Counted from the stretch's first letter, positions 36,152-46,900 are shown. The stretch: 64,000 nt of DNA from Halorussus salinus (GCF_004765815.2 NZ_ML974127.1:1404927-1468926); one strand, 5' to 3'. Notes: generated from the sequence alone by a model not told the origin. Numbers and translations are program-made.

Positions 36152-36346
36152 ATGAAGCAGTCGCTGATGGACATCATCTGTTGTCCGCTCGACAAACAGG
36201 AACTCGAACTCGACGCGACCGAGACCGAGGACGACGAGGAGGTCCTTTCGGGTACCCTGACCTGCACCGAGTGCGGCGAGACCTACCCCATCGAGGACGG
36301 CATCCCGAACCTCCTGCCGCCGGACATGCGCGACGTGGAAGCGTAG
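36152..36346 (+). CDS. Trm112 family zinc-binding protein
   Basis: 64 residues. CPLDKQ near residue 11 and CTECGETYPIEDGIPNLLPP supply the cysteines of a Trm112 zinc fold. Archaeal Trm112 activates several SAM methyltransferases acting on tRNA, rRNA and release factor. ATG at 36152 starts directly at the family's conserved MKQSLMDIICCPL. Confidence 0.92.
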   Translation: MKQSLMDIICCPLDKQELELDATETEDDEEVLSGTLTCTECGETYPIEDGIPNLLPPDMRDVEA

Positions 36347-36379
36347 TTTTTTCTACCCCGCATTCGAGGTTTCGATAGC

Positions 36380-36967
36380 GTGTCAGAGAGTCTCCCAGTC
36401 CGCCTCAACCGCGACCGACTGCACGACATCGAGACGCGGGCGTCGTTCGAGGCGACCGACTCGTTCGCGGTGCTGGTCAACAACGGCGACGCGCCGGTCC
36501 ACGTCCACCTGCATCTGGACGACGCGCTCTCGTCGGTCGCGTCCATCCCCGCGAACAACCACTTCGTGGACGCCGACTCGACCCGACAGGTCGGCGTCGA
36601 GGTCGAGGAGGGCGGTCCCCGGCCGGTCGAGGGCCAACTCAAAATCGTCACCGGCCACGGCGCGGAGACCGACTACGTGTCCGTGACTATCGCCGAACCG
36701 GACCCCGAACCCGCGGTCACGGTGGACGACTCGCTCGGAGAGCGCGCCAGCGAGTCCAGCGACGCCGACGACGCAGACGACGAGGAGACCGACTTCGAGG
36801 TCCCGACGGCGGCCCTGCGCCGGAACGCCCCGGTCGCGGTCCTCGGCCTCCTCGCGCTAGCGGTCGCGGTCGGGTCGGCCGCGCTCGCCGACAGCGTGGC
36901 CGTGCTGGCGGGCGCGCTGGCGGTCCTCGGGAGCGTCGTCGCCGCGGGCTATCTCCTCGCGCGGTAG
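36380..36967 (+). CDS. Conserved haloarchaeal membrane-anchored protein
   Basis: 195 residues from a GTG start. Residues 1-115 look like a beta-rich soluble domain (FAVLVNNGDAPVHVHLHLDD); an acidic linker (SSDADDADDEETD) follows, then two hydrophobic segments at about 150-168 and 173-192. The soluble part probably faces one side of the membrane. Function is unknown. Confidence 0.7.
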   Translation: MSESLPVRLNRDRLHDIETRASFEATDSFAVLVNNGDAPVHVHLHLDDALSSVASIPANNHFVDADSTRQVGVEVEEGGPRPVEGQLKIVTGHGAETDYVSVTIAEPDPEPAVTVDDSLGERASESSDADDADDEETDFEVPTAALRRNAPVAVLGLLALAVAVGSAALADSVAVLAGALAVLGSVVAAGYLLAR

Positions 36968-37036
36968 CGCCATATTCACCGCTGGAATAGAAATCTATAG
37001 AATCGTAAGAGAAATCCCTAGGTAGTCCCCGTCTTG

Positions 37037-37185
37037 CCCGCCCACGTCCGGCGGCCGTCGCATCGCATCGCTTTTGCTCCCGCCCGCCCACGTTCGGCGG
37101 CCGTCGCATCGCATCGCTTTTGCTCCCGCCCGCCCACATTCGGCGGCCGTCGCATCGCATCGCTTTTGCTCCCGCCCGCCCACGC
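37037..37185. repeat. 46-bp tandem repeat, three copies
   Basis: GCGGCCGTCG begins at 37051, 37097 and 37143, a 46-bp period; each unit continues CATCGCATCGCTTTTGCTCC and CGCCCGCCCAC. The last unit ends 8-15 nt before the next start codon, so the array forms its promoter-proximal region. Period not divisible by three. Confidence 0.9.
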
Positions 37186-37192
37186 TCCTCAC

Positions 37193-37705
37193 ATGTCACT
37201 GGCCGAGGAGACCCGCGCGGCGGCCCGGCGACGCCCCTTCCTCGTGGACGCGCTCCGGGCGGGCGTGGTCAACTACACCGCGGCGGCGCGTTTGGTGGCC
37301 GACGATATCGACGGCGACCCCGACCGCGATTCCGTGGCCACCGCGCTCCGGCGGTTCGCCGACTCGTTGCCCGATTCCGAACCCGACTCGCGGGACGTGC
37401 GCGTCTCGATGCAGAGCGGACTGGGCGACGTGGACGCCGAATCCACGGACGCCGCCGACGCCCTGCTCTCGGTGGGCGGAACCGCACTCGCGCCCGGCGA
37501 GGGGTCGCTCACGGCCGTCCTCGCGTCGGGCGACGTGGACGCCGCCGCGCTCGGGCACCTCCTCGGGCGCTTGGCCGCCGAGGAGGTCGCGGTCCGAGCG
37601 GCCGGGGTCGCGGGAGGGAGTCTCCTCGTGGCCGTCGAACGTCGCGACGGTCCCGACGCGCTCCGCATCGCGGAGGACGCCCTCGACGCGGTGCCGACTC
37701 GCTAA
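37193..37705 (+). CDS. Conserved haloarchaeal protein of unknown function
   Basis: 170 residues from the ATG at 37193. N-terminal helical segment (RPFLVDALRAGVVNYTAAAR) resembles a small DNA-binding-like helix bundle found in archaea; the C-terminal part (LGHLLGRLAAEEVAVRAAGV) looks like an ACT-like or ferredoxin-like fold. No function known. Its start lies right behind the 46-bp repeat array. Confidence 0.75.
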   Translation: MSLAEETRAAARRRPFLVDALRAGVVNYTAAARLVADDIDGDPDRDSVATALRRFADSLPDSEPDSRDVRVSMQSGLGDVDAESTDAADALLSVGGTALAPGEGSLTAVLASGDVDAAALGHLLGRLAAEEVAVRAAGVAGGSLLVAVERRDGPDALRIAEDALDAVPTR

Positions 37706-37800
37706 GTGGTCTCGCCGCGGAACTCCGGTCGGCGGGCGCGAGCGCCAGCGCGGACTCCCAATCGACGCGGACTGCGAATCGGCGCGAAGTGCGGCTACCG

Positions 37801-37836
37801 AACGTTTAAAACGCCGCCTCCGGCTACTAGCCGCCA
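37801..37836 (+). promoter_or_regulatory. cysS promoter
   Basis: GTTTAAAAC near 37804-37812 is a good box A 25-33 nt before the cysS ATG, consistent with a leaderless mRNA. Confidence 0.6.
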
Positions 37837-39285
37837 ATGACGCTCCACGTGACGAACACCCTCACCGGTGAGCGGGAACGGTTCGAACCGCAGGACCCCG
37901 AATCTGTACTGCTCTACTACTGCGGCCTGACCGTCTCGGACTTCGCGCACCTCGGGCACGCCCGGTCGTGGGTCCACGTAGACGTGATGCATCGCTGGCT
38001 CGAACACGGCGGCTACGACGTGCGACACGTCGAGAACTTCACCGACGTAAACGAGAAAATCGTCGCCCGCGTCGGCGAGGAGGGCCTCGGCGAGAGCGAA
38101 GACGAGGTCGCGCGCCACTTCATCTCGGAGGTCATCACCGACATGCGCTCGCTCAACCTCCGGCGCGCGGAGGTCTACCCCCGCGTCAGCGAACACGTCC
38201 CCGAGATTATCGACCTCGTGGAGACCCTCGTCGAGAAGGGCTACGCCTACGAATCCAACGGGTCGGTCTACTTCGACGTGACCGAGTTCGAGGAGTACGG
38301 CAAACTCTCGAACCAGAACGTCGAGGAGATGGAAGCCCAAGGCGAGGAGGACGAACTCGAAGAGAAGCGCCACCCCGCGGACTTCGCGCTCTGGAAGGCC
38401 GGGGAAGCCCACCCCGACGACGCCGAACCGGGCGGCCAGACGTGGGACTCGCCGTGGGGCGAGGGCCGCCCCGGTTGGCACATCGAGTGTTCGGCGATGA
38501 GTACGACCCACTTGGACGACACCATCGACGTGCATCTCGGCGGGCAGGACCTCGTCTTCCCGCACCACGAGAACGAAATCGCCCAGAGCGAGGCCGCGAC
38601 CGGCCAGCAGTTCGCCAAGTACTGGATGCACGTCCGCCTGCTGGAGACCGGCGGCGAGAAGATGTCGTCGAGCCTCCAGAACTACTTCACGGTCCGCAAC
38701 GCCGTCTCGGAGTTCGGCGGCGACGCGATTCGGATGTTCCTCCTCTCGACGGCGTACAACAACCGCCAGACCTACAGCGAGGAGACCCTGAACGAGGCGG
38801 TCGAACGCTGGGAGCGACTGGAACGGGGCTACGACCGGGCCGTCGCGGCGACCGACAGCCCCGACGCCCGGACGAAAGTCGAGGACGACGCCCTGCGCGA
38901 CGCGGTGGCCGAGACCCGCGACGAGTTCGCGGCCGCGATGGACGACGACTTTAACACCCGCGAAGCCATCACGGCCCTGCTGGAACTGGTCAGCGCGGTG
39001 AACAAGCACCTCGATTCGCGCGACGAGTACGACTATCGGGCGCTTCGCGATTCGGTCGAGACCTTCGAGGAGTTCGGCGAGGAGGTCCTCGGGTTCGCCT
39101 TAGCGGGCGACGGCGAGGGCGACGTGGAACTGCTGGACGAACTGGTCGAACTTGTGTTGGACGTGCGCGAACGGGAACGGGACGCGGGCAACTACGAGCG
39201 CGCCGACGACCTTCGCGACGACCTCGAAGCCCTCGGCGTCGAGGTTCAGGACACCGACTCGGGCGCGGAGTTCCGGCTAGAGTAA
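37837..39285 (+). CDS. cysS: Cysteinyl-tRNA synthetase
   Basis: 482 residues. Charges tRNA-Cys. Class I motifs: FAHLGHAR (HIGH equivalent) after the zinc-ligand CGLTVSDF (Cys29), HIECSAM and FPHHENEIAQSEA for the zinc site, and GGEKMSSSLQNY (KMSKS equivalent, with Ser in place of Lys). The C-terminal helical domain is acidic as in other haloarchaea. Confidence 0.97.
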   Translation: MTLHVTNTLTGERERFEPQDPESVLLYYCGLTVSDFAHLGHARSWVHVDVMHRWLEHGGYDVRHVENFTDVNEKIVARVGEEGLGESEDEVARHFISEVITDMRSLNLRRAEVYPRVSEHVPEIIDLVETLVEKGYAYESNGSVYFDVTEFEEYGKLSNQNVEEMEAQGEEDELEEKRHPADFALWKAGEAHPDDAEPGGQTWDSPWGEGRPGWHIECSAMSTTHLDDTIDVHLGGQDLVFPHHENEIAQSEAATGQQFAKYWMHVRLLETGGEKMSSSLQNYFTVRNAVSEFGGDAIRMFLLSTAYNNRQTYSEETLNEAVERWERLERGYDRAVAATDSPDARTKVEDDALRDAVAETRDEFAAAMDDDFNTREAITALLELVSAVNKHLDSRDEYDYRALRDSVETFEEFGEEVLGFALAGDGEGDVELLDELVELVLDVRERERDAGNYERADDLRDDLEALGVEVQDTDSGAEFRLE

Positions 39286-39378
39286 CCGGTCGGACTCCGG
39301 ACTCGTGCCAACCCGCGTACTTGTTTTGTAGCGAAGCCACGAAGTTCATAACCCCCGCCTGTCTACGCGGCGAATAGC

Positions 39379-40017
39379 ATGACACGTCACGCAGTCGTCG
39401 GCGTCGCGCTCGCGGCGCTCCTCGTCCTGAGCGGTTGCACCGGGGTTCTCTCCGGCCCGGTGTCGTTCTCCGCCTCGCAGGCGACGGTCAGCGACGCCGC
39501 GCTCGAAGAGACCGGCTACCAGCACAACAGCACGCAGGCGATGAACGTCTCGCGGACCTTCGAGGCCGCCGGACAGAGCAAGGAAGTCGAGGTCACCAAC
39601 TGGATTTCCGAGTACCACCAGCGCGTCGGTCTGCCGGGCGTCGGCGAGCAGAAGGTCGCCGTCTTCGCCACCTTCTCCAGCCCGCAGGTCGAGATTCTCG
39701 GGAAGTCGTTCAACCCCCTCGACAAGTACAGCGACCGCCAACTCGCACAGCAGTTCACCTCGCAACTCGACAGTGTGAGCGGCGTCCGCGAGGTCGGGAG
39801 CCAGAACCGCACGATGCTCGGGAAGACGACCGAAGTCTCGAAGTTCGAGGCGAGCGTCACCACTGCCACGGGCATCGAGTTCGACGCCTACCTCCACGTC
39901 ACGAAGGTCAAACACGAGGGCGACTTCGTGGTCGCGGTCGGCGTCTACCCCCAGAAGCTCCCCGGACAGGAGGAGAAAATATACCAACTCATCCGCGGCG
40001 TCGAACACGGGACGTAG
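39379..40017 (+). CDS. Lipoprotein of unknown function
   Basis: 212 residues. Residues 1-17 form a lipoprotein signal with LLVLSGC, lipid attachment expected at Cys17. The mature part is beta-rich and repeats the pattern found in a conserved haloarchaeal lipoprotein family (DUF6517-like, recalled without search). No enzymatic motif. Confidence 0.78.
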   Translation: MTRHAVVGVALAALLVLSGCTGVLSGPVSFSASQATVSDAALEETGYQHNSTQAMNVSRTFEAAGQSKEVEVTNWISEYHQRVGLPGVGEQKVAVFATFSSPQVEILGKSFNPLDKYSDRQLAQQFTSQLDSVSGVREVGSQNRTMLGKTTEVSKFEASVTTATGIEFDAYLHVTKVKHEGDFVVAVGVYPQKLPGQEEKIYQLIRGVEHGT

Positions 40018-40140
40018 CGGGCGACCACGGGACGTAGTGGGCGACCCCCGACGGACCGAATCCCGACCGAATCCCGGACCGAGTACCACCGGAATCTCGA
40101 CCGAACTCCGGACCGAGTACCACCGGAGTCCCGACCGAAT
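40016..40140. repeat. Short imperfect direct repeats, 34-bp and 21-bp types
   Basis: GGACCGAGTACCACCGGA starts at 40076 and 40110 (34-bp period), with CGACCGAA-type sub-repeats between. Just before, GGGACGTAG..GGGCGACC occurs twice across and after the lipoprotein stop codon. The block lies in the 177-bp gap before the small membrane protein. Confidence 0.7.
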
Positions 40141-40194
40141 ACGAGACCGACGCGTCCGACAACGTTTTTCTCGCTCCCGCGTGTCACTGGCGAT

Positions 40195-40404
40195 ATGAAT
40201 ACCGCGCTGGCCGCCGGACTCGCGCTCACCTTCGCCGGACTGGTCGGCTATCTGGTCGGCCTCACCGCGCCGTACCCCGGCCGGGCGTTCTCCGTGACCG
40301 GCGTGATGGTCGGTATCACGCTACTGGCCATCGGGCGCTGGAACGACAGCGAAGACCGACGAGACGAGAACGGACCGGACCAGAACGGAGGAGGTCCGGC
40401 GTGA
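40195..40404 (+). CDS. Small two-segment membrane protein
   Basis: 69 residues with hydrophobic segments at about 4-22 and 30-48 and a hydrophilic Asp/Asn/Gly tail. Its stop overlaps the GTG start of corA (GTGA), so it is translationally coupled and may be an accessory to the transporter. That role is inferred from position alone. Confidence 0.7.
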   Translation: MNTALAAGLALTFAGLVGYLVGLTAPYPGRAFSVTGVMVGITLLAIGRWNDSEDRRDENGPDQNGGGPA

Positions 40405-41381
40405 CCGTCGAAGCAGTGGTCTACACCCCCGAGGGGACGACGACGCACGACGACCTGCGGGCCGCCCGCGAGGCGAGCGGGACGACGTGGGTCCGCGCCT
40501 CGGACGCTTCCACCGACGAGATGGAGCGAGTCGCCGACGCCTTCGGCATCCACCGCCTCTCGGTCGAGGACGTGCGCAACGGCGTCCGCCCGAAGACCGA
40601 GGAGTTCGACGACCACACGTTCGTCCTGCTGAAGACCGCGACCCTGCGCCGGGGCGAGACGACCTTCCGCGAGGAGATAGCGAAACGCTCGGTCGGCTTC
40701 TTCGTCGGCGAGGACTGGCTGGTCACGATGTCGTCCGAACCGGTCGGCGCGGTCGAACGCGTCTGGGAGATGGTCGTCCGCGAGGAGGGCCGCATCCTCC
40801 GGCACGGCCCGGACTTCGCCGCCTACCGCGTCACCGACGCCATCGTGGACGCCTACTTCGACGTGCTGGACGAAATCGAGGACCAGATAGAGCAGGTCGA
40901 GGAGGACGTGACGACCGCCACCGACATCGAGACCTTGGAGACTATCAACAACGTCCGCCGGGAACTCCTCTCCTTTCGGAAACTGCTGTGGCCCTCGCGG
41001 GAGGCCATCGGCTATCTCGCCCGCGGCGACCCCGAGCAAGTGCAGGAGGTCACCGAGAAGTACTTCCGCGACGTGTACGACCACCTCGTCCAACTCGTGG
41101 ACCTGACCGAGACCTACCGCGATTTGGCCAGCGGCGCGCGCGACATCTACCTCAACTCGCTGTCGCTCTCGACCAACGAGGTCATGAAGAAACTGACCGT
41201 CGTGGCGACCATCGTCCTCCCGCTGACGTTCGTCGTCGGGGTCTACGGCATGAACTTCGACGGGGGAGCCTACAACATGCCGGAACTCGGCTGGACCTAC
41301 GGTTACCCCGCGGTCATGCTCGGGATGCTCGCGATGACGGTGATTCTCGTCGCGTACTTCCGGGAGTCGGGGTACGTGTGA
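40401..41381 (+). CDS. corA: Magnesium/cobalt transporter CorA
   Basis: 326 residues. A large N-terminal cytoplasmic domain and long stalk helix precede two membrane segments near the C-terminus (about 264-284 and 300-320). The pore signature GMN is present in VYGMNFDGGAYNMPELGW. Carries Mg2+, Co2+ or similar divalent ions into the cell as a pentamer. Confidence 0.95.
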   Translation: MTVEAVVYTPEGTTTHDDLRAAREASGTTWVRASDASTDEMERVADAFGIHRLSVEDVRNGVRPKTEEFDDHTFVLLKTATLRRGETTFREEIAKRSVGFFVGEDWLVTMSSEPVGAVERVWEMVVREEGRILRHGPDFAAYRVTDAIVDAYFDVLDEIEDQIEQVEEDVTTATDIETLETINNVRRELLSFRKLLWPSREAIGYLARGDPEQVQEVTEKYFRDVYDHLVQLVDLTETYRDLASGARDIYLNSLSLSTNEVMKKLTVVATIVLPLTFVVGVYGMNFDGGAYNMPELGWTYGYPAVMLGMLAMTVILVAYFRESGYV

Positions 41382-41594
41382 ACCGGTCTCCTCGTCGGCA
41401 AATTTGACTGTTTCTCGACACCGCGAACGAGAGGTCGCTACCAGCCGTCACGAAACTTTATATCCGAGAACGGGACCAACTCGGCCCGGACGTTTCGCGC
41501 GGTTACGGGCGACCCACCCGAACCGCCAGTCCGACTAACCTGAGACACGGCCGAGCCAAATCTGATGCGCGAGCGGAGTGAGCGCGCCGAGTGA

Positions 41595-42455
41595 TTACTT
41601 TGCACCGGTCTGGACCAGCAGGACGCCGCCGAGGACGAGCGCGCCACCGACCACCGTCAGCGGCGTAATCGGCTCGTGCAACACCGCCGCGCCGAGCAAC
41701 AGCGTCACCACCGGTTCCGCGGTGCTGACGATGCTGGCCCTGCTCGCGCCGATGCGTTCGAGGCCCGCGAAGAACGTGAAGATGGGGACCGCGGTCGCAA
41801 CCACGGCGATAGCGACGACCAGCGCCCACTCGTAGTCGGTCGCCGGAGCGGCGAGTCTGCCGGTCGCGGTCCCGAACGCGAGATAGGTCGCTGCCGCGCC
41901 GGGCAACACGTGCGCCGTGAGGACCTGCGGGTCCACCGTCGCCAGCGCCGACCGACTCGCGGTGATGTAGCCCGCGTACACCACCGCGGCCCCGAGGACG
42001 ATGGCGATTCCCCGCGGGTCTGCGCCCGCGGGGTCCGCGCCCGTCACGAGCGCCACGCCCGCGAGGGCGGCCCCGAGCGCGCCGACCGTCCGGCGCGTCA
42101 CCGGTTCGTCGAGTCGCAACGCCGCCGCGGCGACGACGAAGACGGGGTAGGTGTAGAGGAGGATGCCGACAAGTCCGGCGGTCATGAACTCCAACCCCCA
42201 GAAGAACAGGCCGCTCATCGTCGCGTAGCCGACCGCGCCCAGCGCGACCCCGACCGCCAGCGACCGACCCCGGAGGAGTCGGAACTGACCGCGAGCGCCC
42301 AGCACCAGCCACACGACCGCCGTGGCGAGGAGGAACCGAAACGACAGCACGGTCGGAATCGACAGCCCCGCGGTCGCGGCGAGTTCGCCGAGGACGCCCA
42401 GCGTCCCGAATCCCGCGGCCGACACCAACACCAGCGCGGTTCCCAACCGGTCCAT
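41595..42455 (-). CDS. EamA-family (DMT) transporter
   Basis: 286 residues from the ATG at 42455. Ten hydrophobic segments in two EamA repeats; typical ends such as ASIVSTAEPVVTLLLGAAVL and PLTVVGGALVLGGVLLVQT. Substrate unknown. Starts 67 bp from a divergent transporter of the same superfamily. A longer in-frame start at 42644 would overlap the divergent gene and adds a poorly hydrophobic segment, so the shorter one is preferred. Confidence 0.88.
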   Translation of the reverse strand: MDRLGTALVLVSAAGFGTLGVLGELAATAGLSIPTVLSFRFLLATAVVWLVLGARGQFRLLRGRSLAVGVALGAVGYATMSGLFFWGLEFMTAGLVGILLYTYPVFVVAAAALRLDEPVTRRTVGALGAALAGVALVTGADPAGADPRGIAIVLGAAVVYAGYITASRSALATVDPQVLTAHVLPGAAATYLAFGTATGRLAAPATDYEWALVVAIAVVATAVPIFTFFAGLERIGASRASIVSTAEPVVTLLLGAAVLHEPITPLTVVGGALVLGGVLLVQTGAK

Positions 42456-42522
42456 GGACCGGGTTCGGAGAGCGCGCACAAAACCGGTTCGACTAAACAG
42501 CCACCGTTCGATTTCCGGGACG

Positions 42523-43458
42523 ATGACGTGGTTGGCGTCGCTCGAATCGCGCACGCCGCCGATGGCCGCGCTCGCGGTCTCCATCGTGGCGGTCAGCACC
42601 AGCGCCATCCTCGTCCGGTTCAGCGACGCCCCGAGCATCGTCAAGGCGCTCTACCGAGTCGTGTTCACTACGCTCCTGCTCGCGCCGGTCGCCGTCTCGC
42701 GGTACCGCGACGAGCTTCGGGCACTCTCTGCGCGGGACGCGCTCGTCGCCGTCGTCACCGGCGTCGCGCTCGCGGCCCACTTCGCGACGTGGTTCGAGAG
42801 TCTGGAGTGGACCACCGTCGCCGCGAGCGTCACGCTCGTCCAGTCCCAACCGCTGTTCGTTGCCGTCGGCGCGGCGGTCCTGCTGGACGAGGCCATCAAC
42901 CGCCGGATGGTCGGCGGTATTCTCGTCGCCATCGCGGGCATCGTGTTCATGTCGCTCGGTGGCCTGCTGTCGGGGGCCGCGCTCGCCGGAGCGCGACCGC
43001 TCTACGGCGACGCCCTCGCGCTCGTCGGCGCGGTCATGGCCGCTGGCTACGTGCTGGCCGGGCGGTCGCTCCGCCAGCGAGTCGCCTTGGTGCCCTACGT
43101 CACCGTGGTTTACACCGTCTGTGCGGTCGTCCTGTTCGCCGTCGCGCTGGTCGAAGTCGGCGGAGGAGGGACGGCGGCGACCGTCGAAGCACTGACCGAG
43201 TATCCCCCCGAGGAGTGGCTCCTCTTCGTCGGCATGGCCCTCGGACCGGGCATCTTCGGGCACACGGTCATCAACTGGGCGCTGAAGTACGTCGAGTCGA
43301 GCGTGGTCAGCGTCACGCTACTGGGCGAACCGGTCGGTTCGACCCTCCTCGCGCTGGTTCTCCTCGGGGAGGTGCCCGACCTGTTCACCGTGGCTGGCGG
43401 CGCGGTCGTCCTCGCGGGCATCTACGTCACCGCGACCGGCCGACCGAGCGACGCGTAG
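42523..43458 (+). CDS. EamA-family (DMT) transporter
   Basis: 311 residues from the ATG at 42523. Ten hydrophobic segments in two EamA repeats: ILVRFSDAPSIVKALYRVVF at the N-terminus and SSVVSVTLLGEPVGSTLLAL in the second repeat. Substrate unknown. Divergent from the EamA gene at 41595-42455, with a shared 67-bp promoter region. The last codons (GRPSDA, stop) are part of a short direct repeat that continues 26 bp past the stop. Confidence 0.88.
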   Translation: MTWLASLESRTPPMAALAVSIVAVSTSAILVRFSDAPSIVKALYRVVFTTLLLAPVAVSRYRDELRALSARDALVAVVTGVALAAHFATWFESLEWTTVAASVTLVQSQPLFVAVGAAVLLDEAINRRMVGGILVAIAGIVFMSLGGLLSGAALAGARPLYGDALALVGAVMAAGYVLAGRSLRQRVALVPYVTVVYTVCAVVLFAVALVEVGGGGTAATVEALTEYPPEEWLLFVGMALGPGIFGHTVINWALKYVESSVVSVTLLGEPVGSTLLALVLLGEVPDLFTVAGGAVVLAGIYVTATGRPSDA

Positions 43459-43918
43459 CGACCGGCCGACCGAGCGACGCGTAGCGACCGGTCGTCGGAG
43501 CGACCTCGGCTGGTCGGGTCGGCACCGACTCGGGGTGAGTGGGGTCGCTATCGGCGCGGGTAGCCGGGAAAGCCGGAGTTCAGGCCGACCCAAACGACGA
43601 TTCGACCCCGCGTAGACACCTCTTTCTCGGTTTTCAGGCGCTCTCTGTGGCGTCTACAGCTGAAGGATAACAAAGGGCGACTGTGGCGGAAGTTCTGGCG
43701 TAACGATGCTCTGACGCACGAATCGCGGATTAAGATGCTCAGAACGCACGGAAAACCCGAAATTAACCCCCGAAACGCAGACGAATGCCAGACGCACACC
43801 CCCACCACAGACGCCACGGAACACCGCCGACGCGGTGGTGTCCCGACGCAAGCATAGGTACGCCGACCGGAACGCCCCGAAACGGACGCACCACCGACTC
43901 CTCGGGAGGTGGCTCCCC
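43459..43918. other. Intergenic region before the first PKD surface protein
   Basis: 460 bp. The first 30 bp duplicate the end of the preceding gene. GGATAACAAAGGGCG near 43665 resembles ATATAACAAAGGCCG near 48478 upstream of the paralogous PKD gene, a possible shared promoter or regulator site. An in-frame GTG at 43835 could extend the surface protein by 28 residues. Confidence 0.4.
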
Positions 43919-46900
43919 GTGAGCGACCGCGCACGGAGCGTCCTGCTGACGCTTCTCCTCGTCGTCTCGTCGGTCTCGGCGGGCGTCGGCTCGGTCGCGG
44001 CGGCACCGACCGGCGACGCGACCACGTTCCACGTCACGCAGGGCGGCAACTGTTACGAAGTCTCCCCGCTCACGTCCAGCGAGGAGACCGTCGAGGAGTT
44101 CTACGACTACCGCGCCGGTCCCGACACGAAGTACGGTTCGTACGGCGAGGGGTCGCAGGCCGTCCAAGACAATCAGGTCAGTCACCTCTTCGTCTACGAG
44201 GGCGAGCAGGGCCTGAGCCTCGTGATGCTCCACGACGACCTCAACGAGTCGGAAGGCGGTGCGATTTCGTTCGACCTCTCGGGCCTGCCGTCCGACCGCG
44301 AGTGGGTCATCGAGGACGACAGCTACGAGAACCGGGACGACAACTTCGACCACAGCGGGACGAGTTCGTCCATCGACTGGATGTGGTCGCCCGGTCGGAC
44401 CGACGGTGCAGTGGTCCGGGGTCTCGGCGGTAGCTTCGACGCCATCACCATCGACTCCGCCTTCGGCGAGAACTCGTGGGCGTATCAGGAGCGACAGAAC
44501 CAGTGGCAGTACGCCACCGACGACGTGGACTGGAAGCTCCGGTCCGGCGACGGGTCCGAGTACGACCTCACCAAGGGCCAGAGCTTGACCATCGAGAAGG
44601 GCAGTTGTGCCGACGAGACCGCGCCGAACGCGGCGCTCTCGGCGAACCCCCAGACCGCGCAGACCGGCGAATCGGTCTCGTTCGACGCCAGCGAATCCTC
44701 GGACGGCCAGACCGCCATCGCCGAGTACCGCTGGGACTTCGACGGCGACGGCGAGATTGACGAGACCACCGCGTCCGCGACGACTTCCCACGCGTACGAC
44801 ACCGCCGACAGCTACGACGCCGCGGTGACGGTCGTAGACGAGGGCGGAAACACGGATACGGCGACGACTTCGGTCGCGGTCGAGAGCGGCGATTCGACCG
44901 CCCCGAGCGTGACCCTCGACGCGCCCGAGACGGTCACGGCTGGCGAGGAGTTCACCGCCTCGGCGGCCGCGCCCAACGCGAGCAACGTCAGTAGTTACGA
45001 GTGGACCTTCGGCAGTGCGACCGAGAGCGGACAGGAAGTCTCGCACACCTACGACAGCGCGGGCACCTACGACGTGACGGTGAACGTGACCTACGACAAC
45101 GGCACCAGCGTCGAGGAGTCCGCCACTATCGAGGCAGTCGAACCGAGCGACGGGTCGCCGACCGCGGCCTTCTCGCTCTCGTCGCAGACGGTCGCCAACA
45201 ACGAAGCGGTCGAGTTGGACGCGAGTAGCTCCTCGGACGACGAGGGCATCGCGAGCTTCGACTGGCAGTTCGGCGACGGCGAGAGCGCCAGCGGCGAGAC
45301 GGTCGAACACGCCTACGACGAGACCGGCGAGTACGAAATCACCCTCACCGTCACCGACACCGACGGCAACACCGACACCGCGAACGAGACCGTCACGGTG
45401 ACGGAACCGAAGACCATCGAGTACGTCAACGCGACCGCAGTCCGCATCCACGGCGACTACGAGACGGTGTTCGTGGACGCGACGTTCTTCGACACCAGCG
45501 GTGTCGGCACCTCGAACTACGACCTCGGGCCGGTCAACGGAACGACGGTCGTCCACGCGCAGGACGAAGGCAAGTGGGGGCCGGTCATCTCCTCGGTCAG
45601 CGTCCACGAGGAGGGCATCGACACCCCGGCGAACGCCAGCAAGAAGAACCCCGACTTCGAGGCGCAACTGGACGCGGTCCGACCGGAGCGCCCGAGTACC
45701 TTCGTCCAGAACGCGACGAAGGTCGATAACGGGACGTACGAGGTCACGTTCGGCTACGTGAACCCGAACGACCACGAGATGAGCGGCGGCAGCAAGCTCG
45801 TCGGTGGGGACGGCTCCGAGGAGTCCCGGAAGACGTTCCTGCCCGGCCGCCACACGGTCACCGTCGAGTGGACACCCGAGAGCAACGACAGCAACCTCGT
45901 CTGGGAGACCGACTTCTCGACCTTCGGACTCGGCGCGTCCACGACGACGAGTCCGACGCCCGAGCAGATCGAGTCCGGCGACATGCCCCCGGTCGCCTCG
46001 CTGGCGGCCGCCCCGACGACGGTCGAAGTAGACGAGACGGTCGCGTTCACCGCGGGCCAGTCCCGCGACGACGAGAACGTGACCGAGTACGAGTGGGACT
46101 TCGACGGCGACGGTGAGACCGAGCGGACGACCGAACACTCCAACGTCACGAAGGCCTACGCGGCCGCCGGAACTTACCACGCGACCGTGACGGTCGTGGA
46201 CACCAGCGGCCAGACGGACACGGCACAGACGACCGTGACCGTCGAGGAGGCCTCGACCGAACCGCCGACGGACGCCGGACCGAACGCGGCGCTCGCGGTT
46301 GACGACACCTTCGCGTTCGGCTCCATCGGTACGCTCGTCGCCAGCGGTTCGACCGGCGACGGCGACCTGACCTACGAGTGGGACCTCGACACCGCGAAGG
46401 ACGGCTACGAGCGCGACACCGGCCACCAGTCGTACATCGGCATCGAGACGTGGAACGTCTACGACGACGAAGGCACCTACGAGGTTAGCGTCACCGTGAC
46501 GGAAGCGGACGGCGACACCGACACGGCAACCAAGACCATCGAGGTCGTTGACCTTCAGGGTCCGACCGCGAAACTCGTCGCGCCGGACACGGTCACGGTC
46601 GGCGAGGAGTTCACCGTGACGGCGAAGGGCGCGGGCGACCCGAGCGGCCTTGACTACATCAACTGGAAGTTCGACGGCGAGAACAGAACCAACGGCGAGA
46701 CCGTCACGCACGTCTTCCACGAGACGGGCAACAAGACGGTCACGCTGTTGATGCGCGACAAAGAGAAGCACAACACCCGGATGGAGACGACCGTCCACGT
46801 CGAACCCGCCGACGACAGCAGTGACGGCGACAACGGCGGTGACGGCAACGACGGCGACTCCGAGAAGGGCATCGAGGACGACGAGGACGAGAGTACCGGC

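Noticed and set aside
37037-37185. 46-bp repeats as a CRISPR array
   Set aside because: The units are contiguous without unique spacers, and no cas genes are present.
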